Positions 15,047-24,332 of a stretch of DNA of 64,000 nt are shown in pieces; within the stretch, counting starts at the first letter, position 1, and the number at the start of each line of letters is the position of its first letter. The notes under the pieces were generated by a model that worked only from the letters and a program-made list of their open reading frames with translations, was not told where the DNA came from and ran no database searches. The position numbers were made by a program, and so were the translations under genes. The stretch comes from Streptomyces broussonetiae (GTDB taxonomy: Bacteria > Actinomycetota > Actinomycetes > Streptomycetales > Streptomycetaceae), in NCBI RefSeq assembly GCF_009796285.1, contig NZ_CP047020.1:8370001-8434000 (forward strand). Reading direction: 5' to 3'.

Positions 15047-17251
15047 GTGCCTCCTCTTTCCCGCCGCCGTAGATCCGCGGTGGTCGCCCTCGTCGGCGCA
15101 GCGGCCGCCTGTGTGCTCACCGCCGCGCCGACGCCCCTGCTCAAGGCCACGCCCGCGCACGCCGCCACCGCCCTGCCCACCGGATTCGCCACCGTCATCA
15201 ACGCCGCGAGCGGCAAGTGCCTGGACGCCAAGGCCGCGGCCACCGCCAACGGCACCGCCGTCCAGCAGTACGCGTGCAACGGCACCACGGCCCAGCAGTG
15301 GAGCTTCACCGACGCCGGCAACGGCTCCGTGCGGATCAACAACGCGGGCGACACCGGCCAGGTGCTGGACGTCACCAATGTCTCCACCGCCGACAGTGCG
15401 CCGATCCAGCTGTGGAGCTACGGCGGCGGCGCCAACCAGCAGTGGCAGGCCGTGGACGACGGCGGCGGCGCCTTCCACTTCGTCAACAGGAACAGCGGCA
15501 AGTGCCTGGACGATCCGGGCGCGTCGCTCGCCGACAGCACGCAGTTCCAGCAGTACACGTGCAACGGCACCGCCGCCCAGCGCTTCCAGGTGGTCCCCGT
15601 GACCCAGTCGACGAGCAACCCCGACCTGGGTCCGAACGTCGTCGTCTTCGATCCCTCGATGTCGTCGTCCACCATCCAGGGCAGGCTGGACACCCTCTTC
15701 AAGCAGCAGGAGACCAACCAGTTCGGCTCCGACCGCTACGCCGTCCTGTTCAAGCCCGGCGCCTACAGCGCGGACGTCAACGTCGGGTTCTACACCCAGG
15801 TGCTCGGCCTCGGCCTCAGCCCCGACGCGGTCTCGATCAACGGTGCCGTGCACGCCGAGGCCGACTGGTTCCAGGGCAACGCCACCCAGAACTTCTGGCG
15901 CGGCGCCGAGAACCTCTCGGTCAACCCCACCAACGGCAGTGACCGTTGGGCCGTCTCGCAGGCCGCGCCGTACCGCCGGATGCATCTGCGCGGCAATCTC
16001 GCCCTGGACGACGGCGGCTGGTCCAGCGGCGGCTACCTCGCCGACAGCAAGGTCGACGGGCAGGTCAACTCCGGTACGCAGCAGCAGTGGATGACCCGCA
16101 ACGCGCAGCTGGGCAGCTGGACCGGGTCCAACTGGAACATGGTGTTCACCGGCAGCCAGGGCGTGCCGTCCACCAGCTTCCCGAACCCGCCGTACACCAC
16201 CGTCGCGCAGAGCCCGGTCGTCCGGGAGAAGCCGTTCCTGTACGTCGACGGATCCGGGAACTACCAGGTGTTCGTGCCGTCCACGCGCTCCAACAGCTCG
16301 GGTACCAGCTGGGGGAGCGGCAGCCCGTCCGGCATCTCGCTGCCACTGAGCCAGTTCTACGTCGTCAAGCCCGGCGCGAGTGCCGCCCAGATCAACGCGG
16401 CCCTCGCCGCGGGCCAGAACCTGCTGGTCACGCCCGGCGTCTACCACCTCGACCAGACCCTGCAGGTGACCCGCCCCGACACGGTCGTCCTCGGCCTCGG
16501 GCTCGCCACCTTCGTGCCCGACAACGGCATCACCGCGATGACCGTCGCCGACGTCGACGGCGTGCAGATCGCGGGCCTGCTCTTCGACGCCGGTACCACC
16601 AGCTCGAAGACCCTGGTCGAGGTCGGGCCTGCCGGCTCCTCCGCCTCCCATGCGGCCGACCCGACCTCCCTGCACGACGTCTACTTCCGCATCGGCGGCG
16701 CCGGCGTCGGCAAGGCGGCCACCAGCCTCGTCGTCAACAGCAAGAACGTCATCGGGGACCACATGTGGCTCTGGCGCGCCGACCACGGCAGCGGCGTCGG
16801 CTGGAACAGCAACACCGCCGACACCGGACTCGTGGTCAACGGCGACGACGTGACCATGTACGGGCTGTTCGTCGAGCACTTCCAGAAGGACCAGGTGATC
16901 TGGAACGGCAACGGCGGCCGGACCTACTTCTTCCAGAACGAGATGCCGTACGACCCGCCGGACCAGGCGTCCTGGATGAACGGCTCCACCAAGGGCTACG
17001 CCGCCTACAAGGTCGCCGACTCCGTCACCAGCCACCAGGCGTACGGTCTCGGCAGCTACTGCTACTTCAGCGCCGACCCGAGCGTGACGGCCGACCACGC
17101 CATCGAGGCGCCGAACAACGCGAACGTCCGCTTCACCAGCATGGTGACGGTCTCCCTCGGCGGCACCGGCACCATCAGCCACGTCATCAACGGAACGGGA
17201 GGACCCTCGAACTCGTCGTCGAACGTCGCGGACCTGGTCGGCTATCCCTGA
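15047..17251 (+). CDS. Secreted ricin-lectin plus parallel beta-helix protein
   Basis: 734 residues, GTG start preceded by AAGGAG. The N-terminus is a Tat/Sec-like signal ('SRRRRSAVVALVGAAAACVL'). A ricin-type lectin domain with repeats 'AQQWSF', 'NQQWQA' and 'AQRFQV' covers about residues 45-185. The remaining 540 residues look like a right-handed beta-helix, with short repeating turns such as 'DGVQIAGLLFDAG', 'NSKNVIGDHMWLWRADHGSG' and 'GDDVTMYGLFVEHFQKDQVI'. This arrangement resembles GH55-like or pectate-lyase-superfamily proteins; relatives are often given uninformative names. It probably acts on an extracellular polysaccharide, but the substrate is unknown. It begins 57 bp after the GH18 gene and shares its lectin type, so the two may work on the same material. 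Confidence 0.82.
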   Translation: MPPLSRRRRSAVVALVGAAAACVLTAAPTPLLKATPAHAATALPTGFATVINAASGKCLDAKAAATANGTAVQQYACNGTTAQQWSFTDAGNGSVRINNAGDTGQVLDVTNVSTADSAPIQLWSYGGGANQQWQAVDDGGGAFHFVNRNSGKCLDDPGASLADSTQFQQYTCNGTAAQRFQVVPVTQSTSNPDLGPNVVVFDPSMSSSTIQGRLDTLFKQQETNQFGSDRYAVLFKPGAYSADVNVGFYTQVLGLGLSPDAVSINGAVHAEADWFQGNATQNFWRGAENLSVNPTNGSDRWAVSQAAPYRRMHLRGNLALDDGGWSSGGYLADSKVDGQVNSGTQQQWMTRNAQLGSWTGSNWNMVFTGSQGVPSTSFPNPPYTTVAQSPVVREKPFLYVDGSGNYQVFVPSTRSNSSGTSWGSGSPSGISLPLSQFYVVKPGASAAQINAALAAGQNLLVTPGVYHLDQTLQVTRPDTVVLGLGLATFVPDNGITAMTVADVDGVQIAGLLFDAGTTSSKTLVEVGPAGSSASHAADPTSLHDVYFRIGGAGVGKAATSLVVNSKNVIGDHMWLWRADHGSGVGWNSNTADTGLVVNGDDVTMYGLFVEHFQKDQVIWNGNGGRTYFFQNEMPYDPPDQASWMNGSTKGYAAYKVADSVTSHQAYGLGSYCYFSADPSVTADHAIEAPNNANVRFTSMVTVSLGGTGTISHVINGTGGPSNSSSNVADLVGYP

Positions 17252-17452
17252 TGCGGTCCCCCGTCCGGCCTAGTCGGAGCCACTCCGTCGGGCCCCGCCG
17301 CGGCACAATCTCCTCATGGAGCCGCATACCGGCAGGGTCCGACGGGGCAGGGGCCGGACCCTCGTGCCCCCGTTCGGCCGGGGAGGTGTGCCGACGCGGC
17401 TCCCGCTCGCTCCCCTGTTCGAATGGAGTCCCCTGTCCAGGGGGCGGTGACG

Positions 17453-19819
17453 ATGGGTCCGGCCTGGGAGTACGACGGCTACCGGCCGGAGGAGGAGCGG
17501 CTGCGGGAGTCCCTGTGCACCCTCGGCAACGGCTACTTCGCCACCCGCGGCGCCCTGCCCGAGTGCACCGCGGACGAGGTCCACTACCCGGGCACCTACG
17601 CGGCCGGCTGCTACAACCGGCTCACCTCCGAGGTCGCCGGGCGCCGGGTCGAGAACGAGGACATGGTCAACCTGCCCAACTGGCTGCCGTTGCGCTTCCG
17701 GCTCGCGGGCGGGGACTGGCTCACCCCGGACACCGCCCACGTCACCGAGCACCACCAGATCCTCCACCTCGACCCCGGCCTGCTCGAGCGCCGCACCGGC
17801 TACAGCCTCCCCGGCGGCGGGACGCTCCATGTGCGCCAGCTGCGCCTCGTCCACCTGACCGATCCCCATCTCGCCGCCCTGCGCACCGAGTTCACCCTCG
17901 AGGGACCCGGTGTCGGCCTGGAGGCCGAGGCCGCACTCGACGGACGGGTCACCAACTCCGGTGTGGCCCGCTACCGGGACCTGGACGGCCGGCACCTCAC
18001 CCGTTTCCACACCGGCACCGCCGCACCCGGCACGGTGTGGCTGCGCTGTCGTACCCGCACCTCCGACGTCCGCTTCGGACTGGCCCACCGGCTGACCGCC
18101 GACGTGCCCGTCAGCCACGCGAACGAGGCCCACCGCGCCGTCCAGCTGGTGCGGCTCACGCTGCTGCCCGGCCGCACCGTCACCGTCGACAAGACCGTCG
18201 CCCTGCACACCTCCCGCGACCCCGCCATCGGCGACCCCCTGCACGCGGCCGTCGAGCGCGTCGACGCCGCCCCCGGCTTCGACGAGCTGCGCGAGACGCA
18301 CGCCACGGCCTGGGAGCAGTTGTGGCGGCGCACCGCGCTGGAGGTCCCCGGCGAGGCGGGCAGCATCCTGCGCCTGCACCTGTTCCATGTGCTGCAGACC
18401 CTCTCCCCGCACACCGCCGACCTCGACGTCGGCGTGCCCGCGCGGGGGCTGCACGGCGAGGCCTACCGCGGCCATGTCTTCTGGGACGAACTCTTCGTCC
18501 TGCCCTACCTCAACCTCCACCTGCCCGAGGTCTCCCGCGCCCTGCTCCACTACCGGCACCGGCGCCTGGACGCCGCCCGCCACGCGGCACACGAACTCGG
18601 CCGGCGCGGCGCGCTCTACCCGTGGCAGAGCGGCAGCGACGGCCGCGAGGAGGCCCAGCAGCTGCACCTCAACCCCCGCTCCGGCCACTGGCTGCCGGAC
18701 CACTCCCACCTGCAGCACCACGTCGGCTCGGCGGTGGCCTACAACATCTGGCAATACCACGAGGCCACCGGCGACACCGACTTCCTGCACGGTGAGGGCG
18801 CCGAGATGCTGCTGCACATCGCCCGCTTCTGGGCGGACTCGGCCACCTACGACGCCCGCCTCGGCCGGCACCGCATCCGGGGCGTGGTCGGCCCCGACGA
18901 GTACCACGACGCCTACCCCGGCGCGACCGCACCCGGCCTGGACGACAACGCGTACACCAACGTCACCGCCGCCTGGGTGCTCGCCCGCGCCCTGGAACTG
19001 CTGAACGCCCTGCCCGAGCCACGCCGCCGTGAACTCACCGAGAGCGCCGGCCTGGAACACGACGAGCCCGTCCGCTGGGAGGAGGTCTCCCGCACCCTCC
19101 ACATCCCCTTCCACGACGGGGTGATCAGCCAGTTCGAGGGGTACGGCGACCTCGCCGAGCTGGACTGGGACGACTACCGCAAGCGCTACGACGACATCCG
19201 GCGCCTGGACCGGATCCTGGAGGCGGAGGGCGACTCCGTCAACCGGTACAAGGCGTCCAAGCAGGCCGACGTCCTCATGCTCGGCTACCTCTTCTCACCC
19301 GCCGAACTCCGCGCCCTGTTCGGCAGATTGGGCTACCGACTGGACGAACACGCCTGGACCGCCACCGTGGACCACTATCTGCACCGCACCAGCCACGGCT
19401 CCACGCTCAGCGGCCTGGTCCACGGCTGGATCCTGGCCCGCGCCCGCCGCGCGGACGCCTGGGCCTTCGTCCAGGAGTCGCTGCGCGGCGACATCGCGGA
19501 CCTCCAGGGCGGCACCACCGGCGAGGGCATCCACCTCGGCGCGATGGCCGGCACCCTCGACCTCGTCCAGCGCGGACTGACCGGCCTGGAAACCCGGGGC
19601 GGCGTCCTGAGCCTCGACCCGGTCCCGCTCCCCGAACTCTCCTCCTACGGGTTCCCGTTCCGCTACCACGGTCACTGGGGCGCCCATCTGCGCCTGCGCA
19701 GCGGCCTGTTGGAGGTGTCCGTACCGGCCTCCGACCGTTCCCCCATCGGCATCCGCCTGTGGGGCCAGGTGATCACGGTGGTGGCCGGCGAGACGGCCCG
19801 CCTGGTGCTGCCGGAGTGA
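17453..19819 (+). CDS. Glycoside hydrolase family 65 phosphorylase (trehalose/kojibiose/maltose phosphorylase type)
   Basis: 788 residues, near the usual family length of 750-790. GH65 enzymes cleave alpha-glucosides by phosphorolysis with inversion, releasing beta-glucose-1-phosphate. The N-terminal domain begins 'WEYDGYRPEEERLRESLCTL'. The (alpha/alpha)6 barrel includes 'GHVFWDELFVLPYLNLHLPE' and 'GVVGPDEYHDAYPGA', whose Glu (about residue 483) is the expected general acid. 'KASKQADVLML' and 'HRTSHGSTLSGLVHGWILAR' match the phosphate-binding part of phosphorylases. There is no signal peptide, so the protein is cytoplasmic. An ATG at 17423 is also in frame, but the G-rich SD lies directly before 17453, which I prefer. 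The disaccharide specificity cannot be read from sequence. Confidence 0.9.
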   Translation: MGPAWEYDGYRPEEERLRESLCTLGNGYFATRGALPECTADEVHYPGTYAAGCYNRLTSEVAGRRVENEDMVNLPNWLPLRFRLAGGDWLTPDTAHVTEHHQILHLDPGLLERRTGYSLPGGGTLHVRQLRLVHLTDPHLAALRTEFTLEGPGVGLEAEAALDGRVTNSGVARYRDLDGRHLTRFHTGTAAPGTVWLRCRTRTSDVRFGLAHRLTADVPVSHANEAHRAVQLVRLTLLPGRTVTVDKTVALHTSRDPAIGDPLHAAVERVDAAPGFDELRETHATAWEQLWRRTALEVPGEAGSILRLHLFHVLQTLSPHTADLDVGVPARGLHGEAYRGHVFWDELFVLPYLNLHLPEVSRALLHYRHRRLDAARHAAHELGRRGALYPWQSGSDGREEAQQLHLNPRSGHWLPDHSHLQHHVGSAVAYNIWQYHEATGDTDFLHGEGAEMLLHIARFWADSATYDARLGRHRIRGVVGPDEYHDAYPGATAPGLDDNAYTNVTAAWVLARALELLNALPEPRRRELTESAGLEHDEPVRWEEVSRTLHIPFHDGVISQFEGYGDLAELDWDDYRKRYDDIRRLDRILEAEGDSVNRYKASKQADVLMLGYLFSPAELRALFGRLGYRLDEHAWTATVDHYLHRTSHGSTLSGLVHGWILARARRADAWAFVQESLRGDIADLQGGTTGEGIHLGAMAGTLDLVQRGLTGLETRGGVLSLDPVPLPELSSYGFPFRYHGHWGAHLRLRSGLLEVSVPASDRSPIGIRLWGQVITVVAGETARLVLPE

Positions 19820-20035
19820 AGCGCCCCGCGCCCTTCAGGACGCGCGCAGGAGGAACACCGCGAGGCCGGCGGCGTCGTACCGGGGGTGCCTGCACGCGCT
19901 GCGAGCAGGTGCCGCTCGGTGTCGCCCAGCGGGCGGAACCGGCCGCCTCTCGACGGCAGCGGCCCCGAGGACCACCATGCACCGGTGGGTGGTTGACGCA
20001 TCGACGAGTGGTCGCTGAAGAGAGGAGCCGCGTGG

Positions 20036-20839
20036 ATGAGCGCGACCGACGCCCCCCTGCGGGTGCTGGCGGTGGACGACGAGGAACCCGCGCTCGAGGA
20101 GCTGCTGTACCTGCTCGGGCAGGACACGCGCGTCGGCACGGTGATCCCCGCGCCGACGGCCACCGAGGCGCTGCGCCGCCTCGGCCGGGTCATGGAGGCC
20201 GGACCGGACGGCGCCCCGGCCGTCGACGTCGTCTTCCTCGACATCCACATGCCCGGACTGGACGGTCTCGAACTGGCCCGCCTGCTCGGTGGGTTCGCCG
20301 CACCCCCGCTGATCGTCTTCGTCACCGCCCACGACGACTTCGCGGTGCGTGCCTTCGACCTCAAGGCCGTCGACTACCTCCTCAAACCCCTGCGCAAGGA
20401 GCGCTTCGCCGAGGCCGTGCGCCGGGTCGCCGACCTGGTCGCGGCCGGGCAGGGCCCCCGGCCGGCCGCCTCCGCGGTGACCTCGCCCGCCCTGGGTGAC
20501 CAGGTCCCCGTGGAACTGGGCGGCGTGACCCGGTTCGTGCCCATCGCCGACATCACCTACGTCGAGGCGCAGGGCGACTACGCCCGGCTGCACACCCGGC
20601 ACGGCAGCCACCTGGTGCGCATCCCGCTGTCCACGCTGGAGGAACAGTGGCGCAACCGGGGCTTCGTGCGTATCCACCGCAGCCGGCTCGTCGCTCTCGG
20701 CCGCATCGAGGAACTCCGCCTGGACGGCGGCAACGTGACCGTCCGGATCGGTGACCGGACCCTCGCCGTGAGCCGCCGCAACGCCCGGGAACTGCGCGAC
20801 CTGCTGGCCCGGCACGTGGCGGGCAGGGTCCGCAGGTGA
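20036..20839 (+). CDS. LytTR-family response regulator
   Basis: 267 residues. The receiver domain (about 8-135) shows acidic 'VDDEEPALEEL', phospho-acceptor 'VVFLDIHMPGLDGLELA' (Asp69), 'FVTAHDDFAVRAFDLKAVDY' and the conserved Lys in 'LLKPLRKERF'. The C-terminal LytTR DNA-binding domain (about 165-262) reads 'ITYVEAQGDYARLHT', 'NRGFVRIHRSRLVAL' and 'LAVSRRNARELRDLL'. It should bind DNA direct repeats and activate transcription when phosphorylated by the LytS-like kinase encoded at 23145, with the transporter genes between them as the likely target. The SD 'GAGGAG' lies 10 nt before the ATG. Confidence 0.93.
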   Translation: MSATDAPLRVLAVDDEEPALEELLYLLGQDTRVGTVIPAPTATEALRRLGRVMEAGPDGAPAVDVVFLDIHMPGLDGLELARLLGGFAAPPLIVFVTAHDDFAVRAFDLKAVDYLLKPLRKERFAEAVRRVADLVAAGQGPRPAASAVTSPALGDQVPVELGGVTRFVPIADITYVEAQGDYARLHTRHGSHLVRIPLSTLEEQWRNRGFVRIHRSRLVALGRIEELRLDGGNVTVRIGDRTLAVSRRNARELRDLLARHVAGRVRR

Positions 20840-20938
20840 CGGACAGGCGGCGATTGCGCTCTGCGGCTGCCGGTGCGGCCTCGCGCTGCGTACACTCGCC
20901 GCACACCAGGTGATCACCGTGGCCTCGGGGAGTGCGTC

Positions 20939-21322
20939 ATGGGTGCCGAATCCGTCCCTCGCAGAGAGCTGGTCACCGGACGGCCTCCCGCCGAGGACCA
21001 CGCGGTGCCGCGCCCGCCGGCCGTCCCCGAGCCGCGCCCGGACGCACCCGAAACCGACGCCACCGTCAGCCTGTTGATGCATCGTCAGATGCGTGCCGCG
21101 CTCCTCGCGACGACCCTCCTCGCGGTCCCGATCGGCCTGCTCCCCCTCCTGCTGCGGCTCCTGCCGTCGGCCACCGGCGCGCCCCACGTCCCTCTCGCGG
21201 TCTGGCTGCTCCTGGGCGTGGCACCGTACCCCGCGCTGCTGGCCATCGGTGCCTGGTACGTCCGCCGCGCCGAGCGCAACGAGACCGAACCGGCCCGCCC
21301 GTCCCCCGTGGAAAGCCCCTGA
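20939..21322 (+). CDS. DUF485-like small membrane subunit of the SLC5 symporter
   Basis: 127 residues from the ATG at 20939, which has GGGGAG upstream; an in-frame start at 20873 is less likely. A hydrophilic Pro-rich N-terminus is followed by two membrane helices ('ALLATTLLAVPIGLLPLLL' and 'LAVWLLLGVAPYPALLAIGA') and a charged tail 'WYVRRAERNETE'. The two-helix layout and the YVRRA-type tail match DUF485/YjcH proteins encoded just before acetate or pyruvate symporters. It is presumably an accessory membrane protein of the symporter 31 bp downstream. Similarity is modest, so the family call rests partly on context. Confidence 0.75.
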   Translation: MGAESVPRRELVTGRPPAEDHAVPRPPAVPEPRPDAPETDATVSLLMHRQMRAALLATTLLAVPIGLLPLLLRLLPSATGAPHVPLAVWLLLGVAPYPALLAIGAWYVRRAERNETEPARPSPVESP

Positions 21323-21353
21323 CCATGCGCCGAGCAGCCGCCGGGGCCGCCCG

Positions 21354-23078
21354 GTGAACCAGACGTACGGCATGGCGGGCGTGACGGCCGTGGTCCTCGC
21401 CACGGTCCTCGTCGGCGCGCTCGGTCTGCGCATCTCGCGCACCACCTCCGACTTCTACGTCGCCTCGCGCACCGTCGCTCCCCGGCTCAACGCCACCGCG
21501 GTCAGCGGCGAGTACCTGTCCGCCGCCTCCTTCCTCGGCGTCGCCGGACTCGTCCTCGCCCAGGGCGTCGACATGCTGTGGTTCCCCATCGGTTACACCG
21601 CCGGCTTCCTGGTGCTGCTGGCCTTCGTGGCCGCCCCGCTGCGCCGCTCCGGCGCCTACACACTGCCCGACTTCGCCGAGGCCCGGCTCGAGTCCCGGGC
21701 GGTGCGCAGGGTCGCGGGCGTGCTGGTCGTCGGCATCGGCTGGCTCTATCTGCTGCCCCAGCTGCGCGGCGCCGGCCTCACCCTGCGGCTGCTCACCGGC
21801 GCCCCGGGCTGGCTCGGCGGCCTGGCCGTCTCCGCCGTGGTGACCGCGGCCGTGGCCGCCGGCGGCATGCGCAGCATCACCTTCGTCCAGGCCTTCCAGT
21901 ACTGGCTGAAACTCACCGCCCTGCTGGTGCCGGTGCTGTTCCTGCTGCTGGCCTGGCGCGCCGATAGCGCCCCGGCGCCCGTCTGGGACGAGCGGCCCGC
22001 CTTCCACCGCTCCACCGAGGTGCGTATCGACACCCCGCTCGCCCTCACCGTGAGCGAGCCGGTCCGGGTGACGGTGTCCGGAAGCGTCGACGGCCGCCGG
22101 GTGCACGGTGCCACGGTGCGGCTGGACGAGGGCCGACACCGGCTCGGCGCGGGCACGACCGTGCGCTTCCCGGCCGGCGCCGTCGTCCCCCTGCCCGACC
22201 GGACCCCCGACCGCGCCTCCTCCAGCTGGGGCACGCCCCTGTCCGCCTCCCGCGAACAGCACGGCCTGTACGCCACGTACGGGCTGATCCTCGCCACCTT
22301 CCTCGGCACCATGGGCCTGCCGCACGTCGTCGTCCGCTTCTACACCAACCGCGACGGCCGCGCCGCCCGCCGCACCACCGTCAGCGTGCTGGGCCTGCTC
22401 GGCGCGTTCTACCTGCTGACGCCGCTGTACGGCATGCTCGGCCGGCTGTACGCGCCCGACCTGCTGCTCACCGGCGACACCGACGCGGCGGTCCTCGTCC
22501 TGCCCCAGCGGCTGCTCGGCGGGGTCGCCGGGAACCTGCTCGGCGCGCTCGTCGCGGGTGGCGCCTGCGCGGCGTTCCTGTCCACCGCCTGCGGACTCAC
22601 CATGTCCGTCGCGGGCGTGCTCGCCCAGGACGTCCTGCCCACCCTGGGCGTGCGCCACTTCCGGCTCGCCACGCTGCCCGCGATCGCCGTGCCCACAGCC
22701 GCGTCGGCGCTGGTCGGCGACCTGCCCGTGGCCGACGCGGTCGGACTGGCCTTCGCCGTCTCGGCCTCCTCCTTCTGCCCGCTGCTCGTCCTCGGCATAT
22801 GGTGGCGCGGCCTGACCCCGCCGGGCGCGATCGCCGGGCTGCTCCTCGGTGGCGGTTCGGCGCTGGCCGCGGTGACGGCCACCATCGCCGGCGGCGCCGA
22901 CTCCGGCTGGCTGCACACCCTGCTGGCCTGGCCCGCCGTGTGGTCCGTCCCGGTCGGCTTCGCGGCGATGATCCTGACCTCCCTCGCCACCCGTGACCGC
23001 GTCCCGCCCGGCACCGCCACCACGATGGCCCGCCTCCACCTGCCCGAAGCCACCCGCCCGGGCCCGGCCACCCCCTGA
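21354..23078 (+). CDS. Sodium:solute symporter (SLC5; acetate/pyruvate-type, ActP-like)
   Basis: 574 residues from the GTG at 21354; an ATG at 21372 is the alternative. Upstream codons of the same frame belong to the DUF485-like gene in another phase. About thirteen helices are visible. The motif 'SRTVAPRLNATAVSGEYLSA' followed by 'ASFLGVAGLVLAQGVDML' is the ActP-type substrate/sodium region. 'LATFLGTMGLPHVVVRFYTN' and 'ACAAFLSTACGLTMSVAGVL' carry the later SLC5 signatures. Between helices 6 and 7 lies an extracytoplasmic insert of about 100 residues (roughly residues 205-300), beta-rich in appearance ('VRVTVSGSVDGRRVHGATV'). It likely imports a short carboxylate with sodium under control of the flanking two-component pair. 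Confidence 0.88.
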   Translation: MNQTYGMAGVTAVVLATVLVGALGLRISRTTSDFYVASRTVAPRLNATAVSGEYLSAASFLGVAGLVLAQGVDMLWFPIGYTAGFLVLLAFVAAPLRRSGAYTLPDFAEARLESRAVRRVAGVLVVGIGWLYLLPQLRGAGLTLRLLTGAPGWLGGLAVSAVVTAAVAAGGMRSITFVQAFQYWLKLTALLVPVLFLLLAWRADSAPAPVWDERPAFHRSTEVRIDTPLALTVSEPVRVTVSGSVDGRRVHGATVRLDEGRHRLGAGTTVRFPAGAVVPLPDRTPDRASSSWGTPLSASREQHGLYATYGLILATFLGTMGLPHVVVRFYTNRDGRAARRTTVSVLGLLGAFYLLTPLYGMLGRLYAPDLLLTGDTDAAVLVLPQRLLGGVAGNLLGALVAGGACAAFLSTACGLTMSVAGVLAQDVLPTLGVRHFRLATLPAIAVPTAASALVGDLPVADAVGLAFAVSASSFCPLLVLGIWWRGLTPPGAIAGLLLGGGSALAAVTATIAGGADSGWLHTLLAWPAVWSVPVGFAAMILTSLATRDRVPPGTATTMARLHLPEATRPGPATP

Positions 23079-23091
23079 CCGAGGAGCCACC

Positions 23092-23148
23092 GTGTCCACC
23101 ACCGACCTCGCCCGCACCGGTCACCACCGCACCCGGGCCCGCCCATGA
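23092..23148 (+). CDS. Possible 18-residue leader ORF coupled to the kinase gene
   Basis: A GTG at 23092 with GGAG eight bases upstream opens an 18-codon frame (MSTTDLARTGHHRTRARP). Its TGA overlaps the ATG of the LytS-like kinase (ATGA, 23145-23148). The kinase has no SD of its own. This fits an upstream ORF that brings ribosomes to the kinase start by translational coupling. No function for the peptide is claimed. Confidence 0.45.
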   Translation: MSTTDLARTGHHRTRARP

Positions 23149-24332
23149 CCGTCCTCGGTACCGCCGCCCTCGTCCTGGCCGGGCTCGCGCTGTTCGTGCT
23201 CGGTGCCGCCCTGGGGCACGGCGCGGCGCGCCGGCAGCAGGAGCACGCGGTCGACGCCGACGGGGCCCGGGCCCTGGTCCACACCCTGCACACCGTCGCG
23301 CTCGCCGCGGCACCCCTGCGCGCCGGGCTCACCCCGGACACGGCCCGCAGGGCGGCGCGGCGGCTGCGCCCGCTGCTCGGCGCGCCCGCCCTCGCTCTCA
23401 CCGACACCGCCGCCGTCCTCGCCTGGGACGGCGCCGCCGAGCACCACCGCGAGCACCTCACGGCCCAGCTCACCGACCCGCCCCGGACCCGGACCTTTCC
23501 GCTGTCCTGCGACGACGAGGACTGCCCCGTCCGCTGGGGCGCCCTGGCCCCGCTCACGACCGACGGGCGGCCCGCCGGCGCCCTCGCCGTCTTCGCCGCC
23601 AAGGAGTCCGCCGCCCACACCCGGGCCGTGGCGGCGGCCCGCAGGCTCTCGCTGGACCTCGACCTCGCCGACCTCGACCGGGCCCGCGTCAGCGCCCACC
23701 AGGCCGAGGACCGCGCCCTGCGCGCACAGATCTCCCCGCACTTCATCTACAACTCGCTCGCCGGCATCGCCTCCTTCGTGCGGACCGACCCCGAGCGGGC
23801 CCGCGAACTCCTGCAGGAGTTCGCCGACTTCACCCGCTACTCCTTCCGCCGCGGCGGCGACTTCACCACCCTCGCCGAGGAGTTGCGCTCCATCGAGCAG
23901 TACCTGGAGCTGGCCCGCGCCCGCTTCGGCCGCCGTCTGGAGGTCACCCTGCGCATCGCCCCGGAGGTACTGCCCGTCACGCTGCCGTTCCTCTGTCTGC
24001 AACCCCTCGTCGAGAACGCCCTCAAACACGGCCTCGAGGAGTCCGTGGAGCGCAGTGTCGTCACGATCACCGCCGAGGACGAGGGCACCGAGGCCCGCGT
24101 CGTCATCGAGGACAACGGCGTCGGCATGGAACCGGCACGCCTGCGCGCGATCCTGCGCGGCACGGCCGGAGCGGCCACCGGCATCGGACTGCGCAACGTG
24201 GACCGCCGGCTGCGCCGGGTCTACGGCGACGCGTACGGCCTCGTCATCGAGACGGGCGTCGGAGCGGGCACGAAGATCACGCTCCATGTCCCCAAGTTCC
24301 GCCCCGGCATCCAGGCCTCGCCGCCACCGTGA
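23145..24332 (+). CDS. LytS-type sensor histidine kinase
   Basis: 395 residues. One N-terminal membrane helix (about 4-24) is followed by a cytoplasmic GAF-like sensor segment (about 40-165). The His_kinase domain has 'ALRAQISPHFIYNSLAGIAS', with the phospho-acceptor His199. The HATPase has N-box 'LVENALKHGLEESVE', 'IEDNGVGMEP' and 'GIGLRNVDRRLRRVYG'. This is the YehU/LytS class that partners LytTR regulators; the regulator gene lies 2.3 kb upstream with the symporter pair between. Full-length members often carry a 5TM-5TMR sensor, but this one has a single helix and probably reads a cytosolic ligand or the symporter itself. Its stop overlaps the next gene (GTGA). Confidence 0.92.
   Translation: MTVLGTAALVLAGLALFVLGAALGHGAARRQQEHAVDADGARALVHTLHTVALAAAPLRAGLTPDTARRAARRLRPLLGAPALALTDTAAVLAWDGAAEHHREHLTAQLTDPPRTRTFPLSCDDEDCPVRWGALAPLTTDGRPAGALAVFAAKESAAHTRAVAAARRLSLDLDLADLDRARVSAHQAEDRALRAQISPHFIYNSLAGIASFVRTDPERARELLQEFADFTRYSFRRGGDFTTLAEELRSIEQYLELARARFGRRLEVTLRIAPEVLPVTLPFLCLQPLVENALKHGLEESVERSVVTITAEDEGTEARVVIEDNGVGMEPARLRAILRGTAGAATGIGLRNVDRRLRRVYGDAYGLVIETGVGAGTKITLHVPKFRPGIQASPPP

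Noticed and set aside
15946..18795. A 949-codon plus-strand open frame and similar long Arg/Pro-rich frames (for example 1761-4184, 6171-8828, 29098-32040)
   Set aside because: They overlap well-supported genes in other frames and have the repetitive Arg/Pro/Gly/His composition of high-GC shadows.
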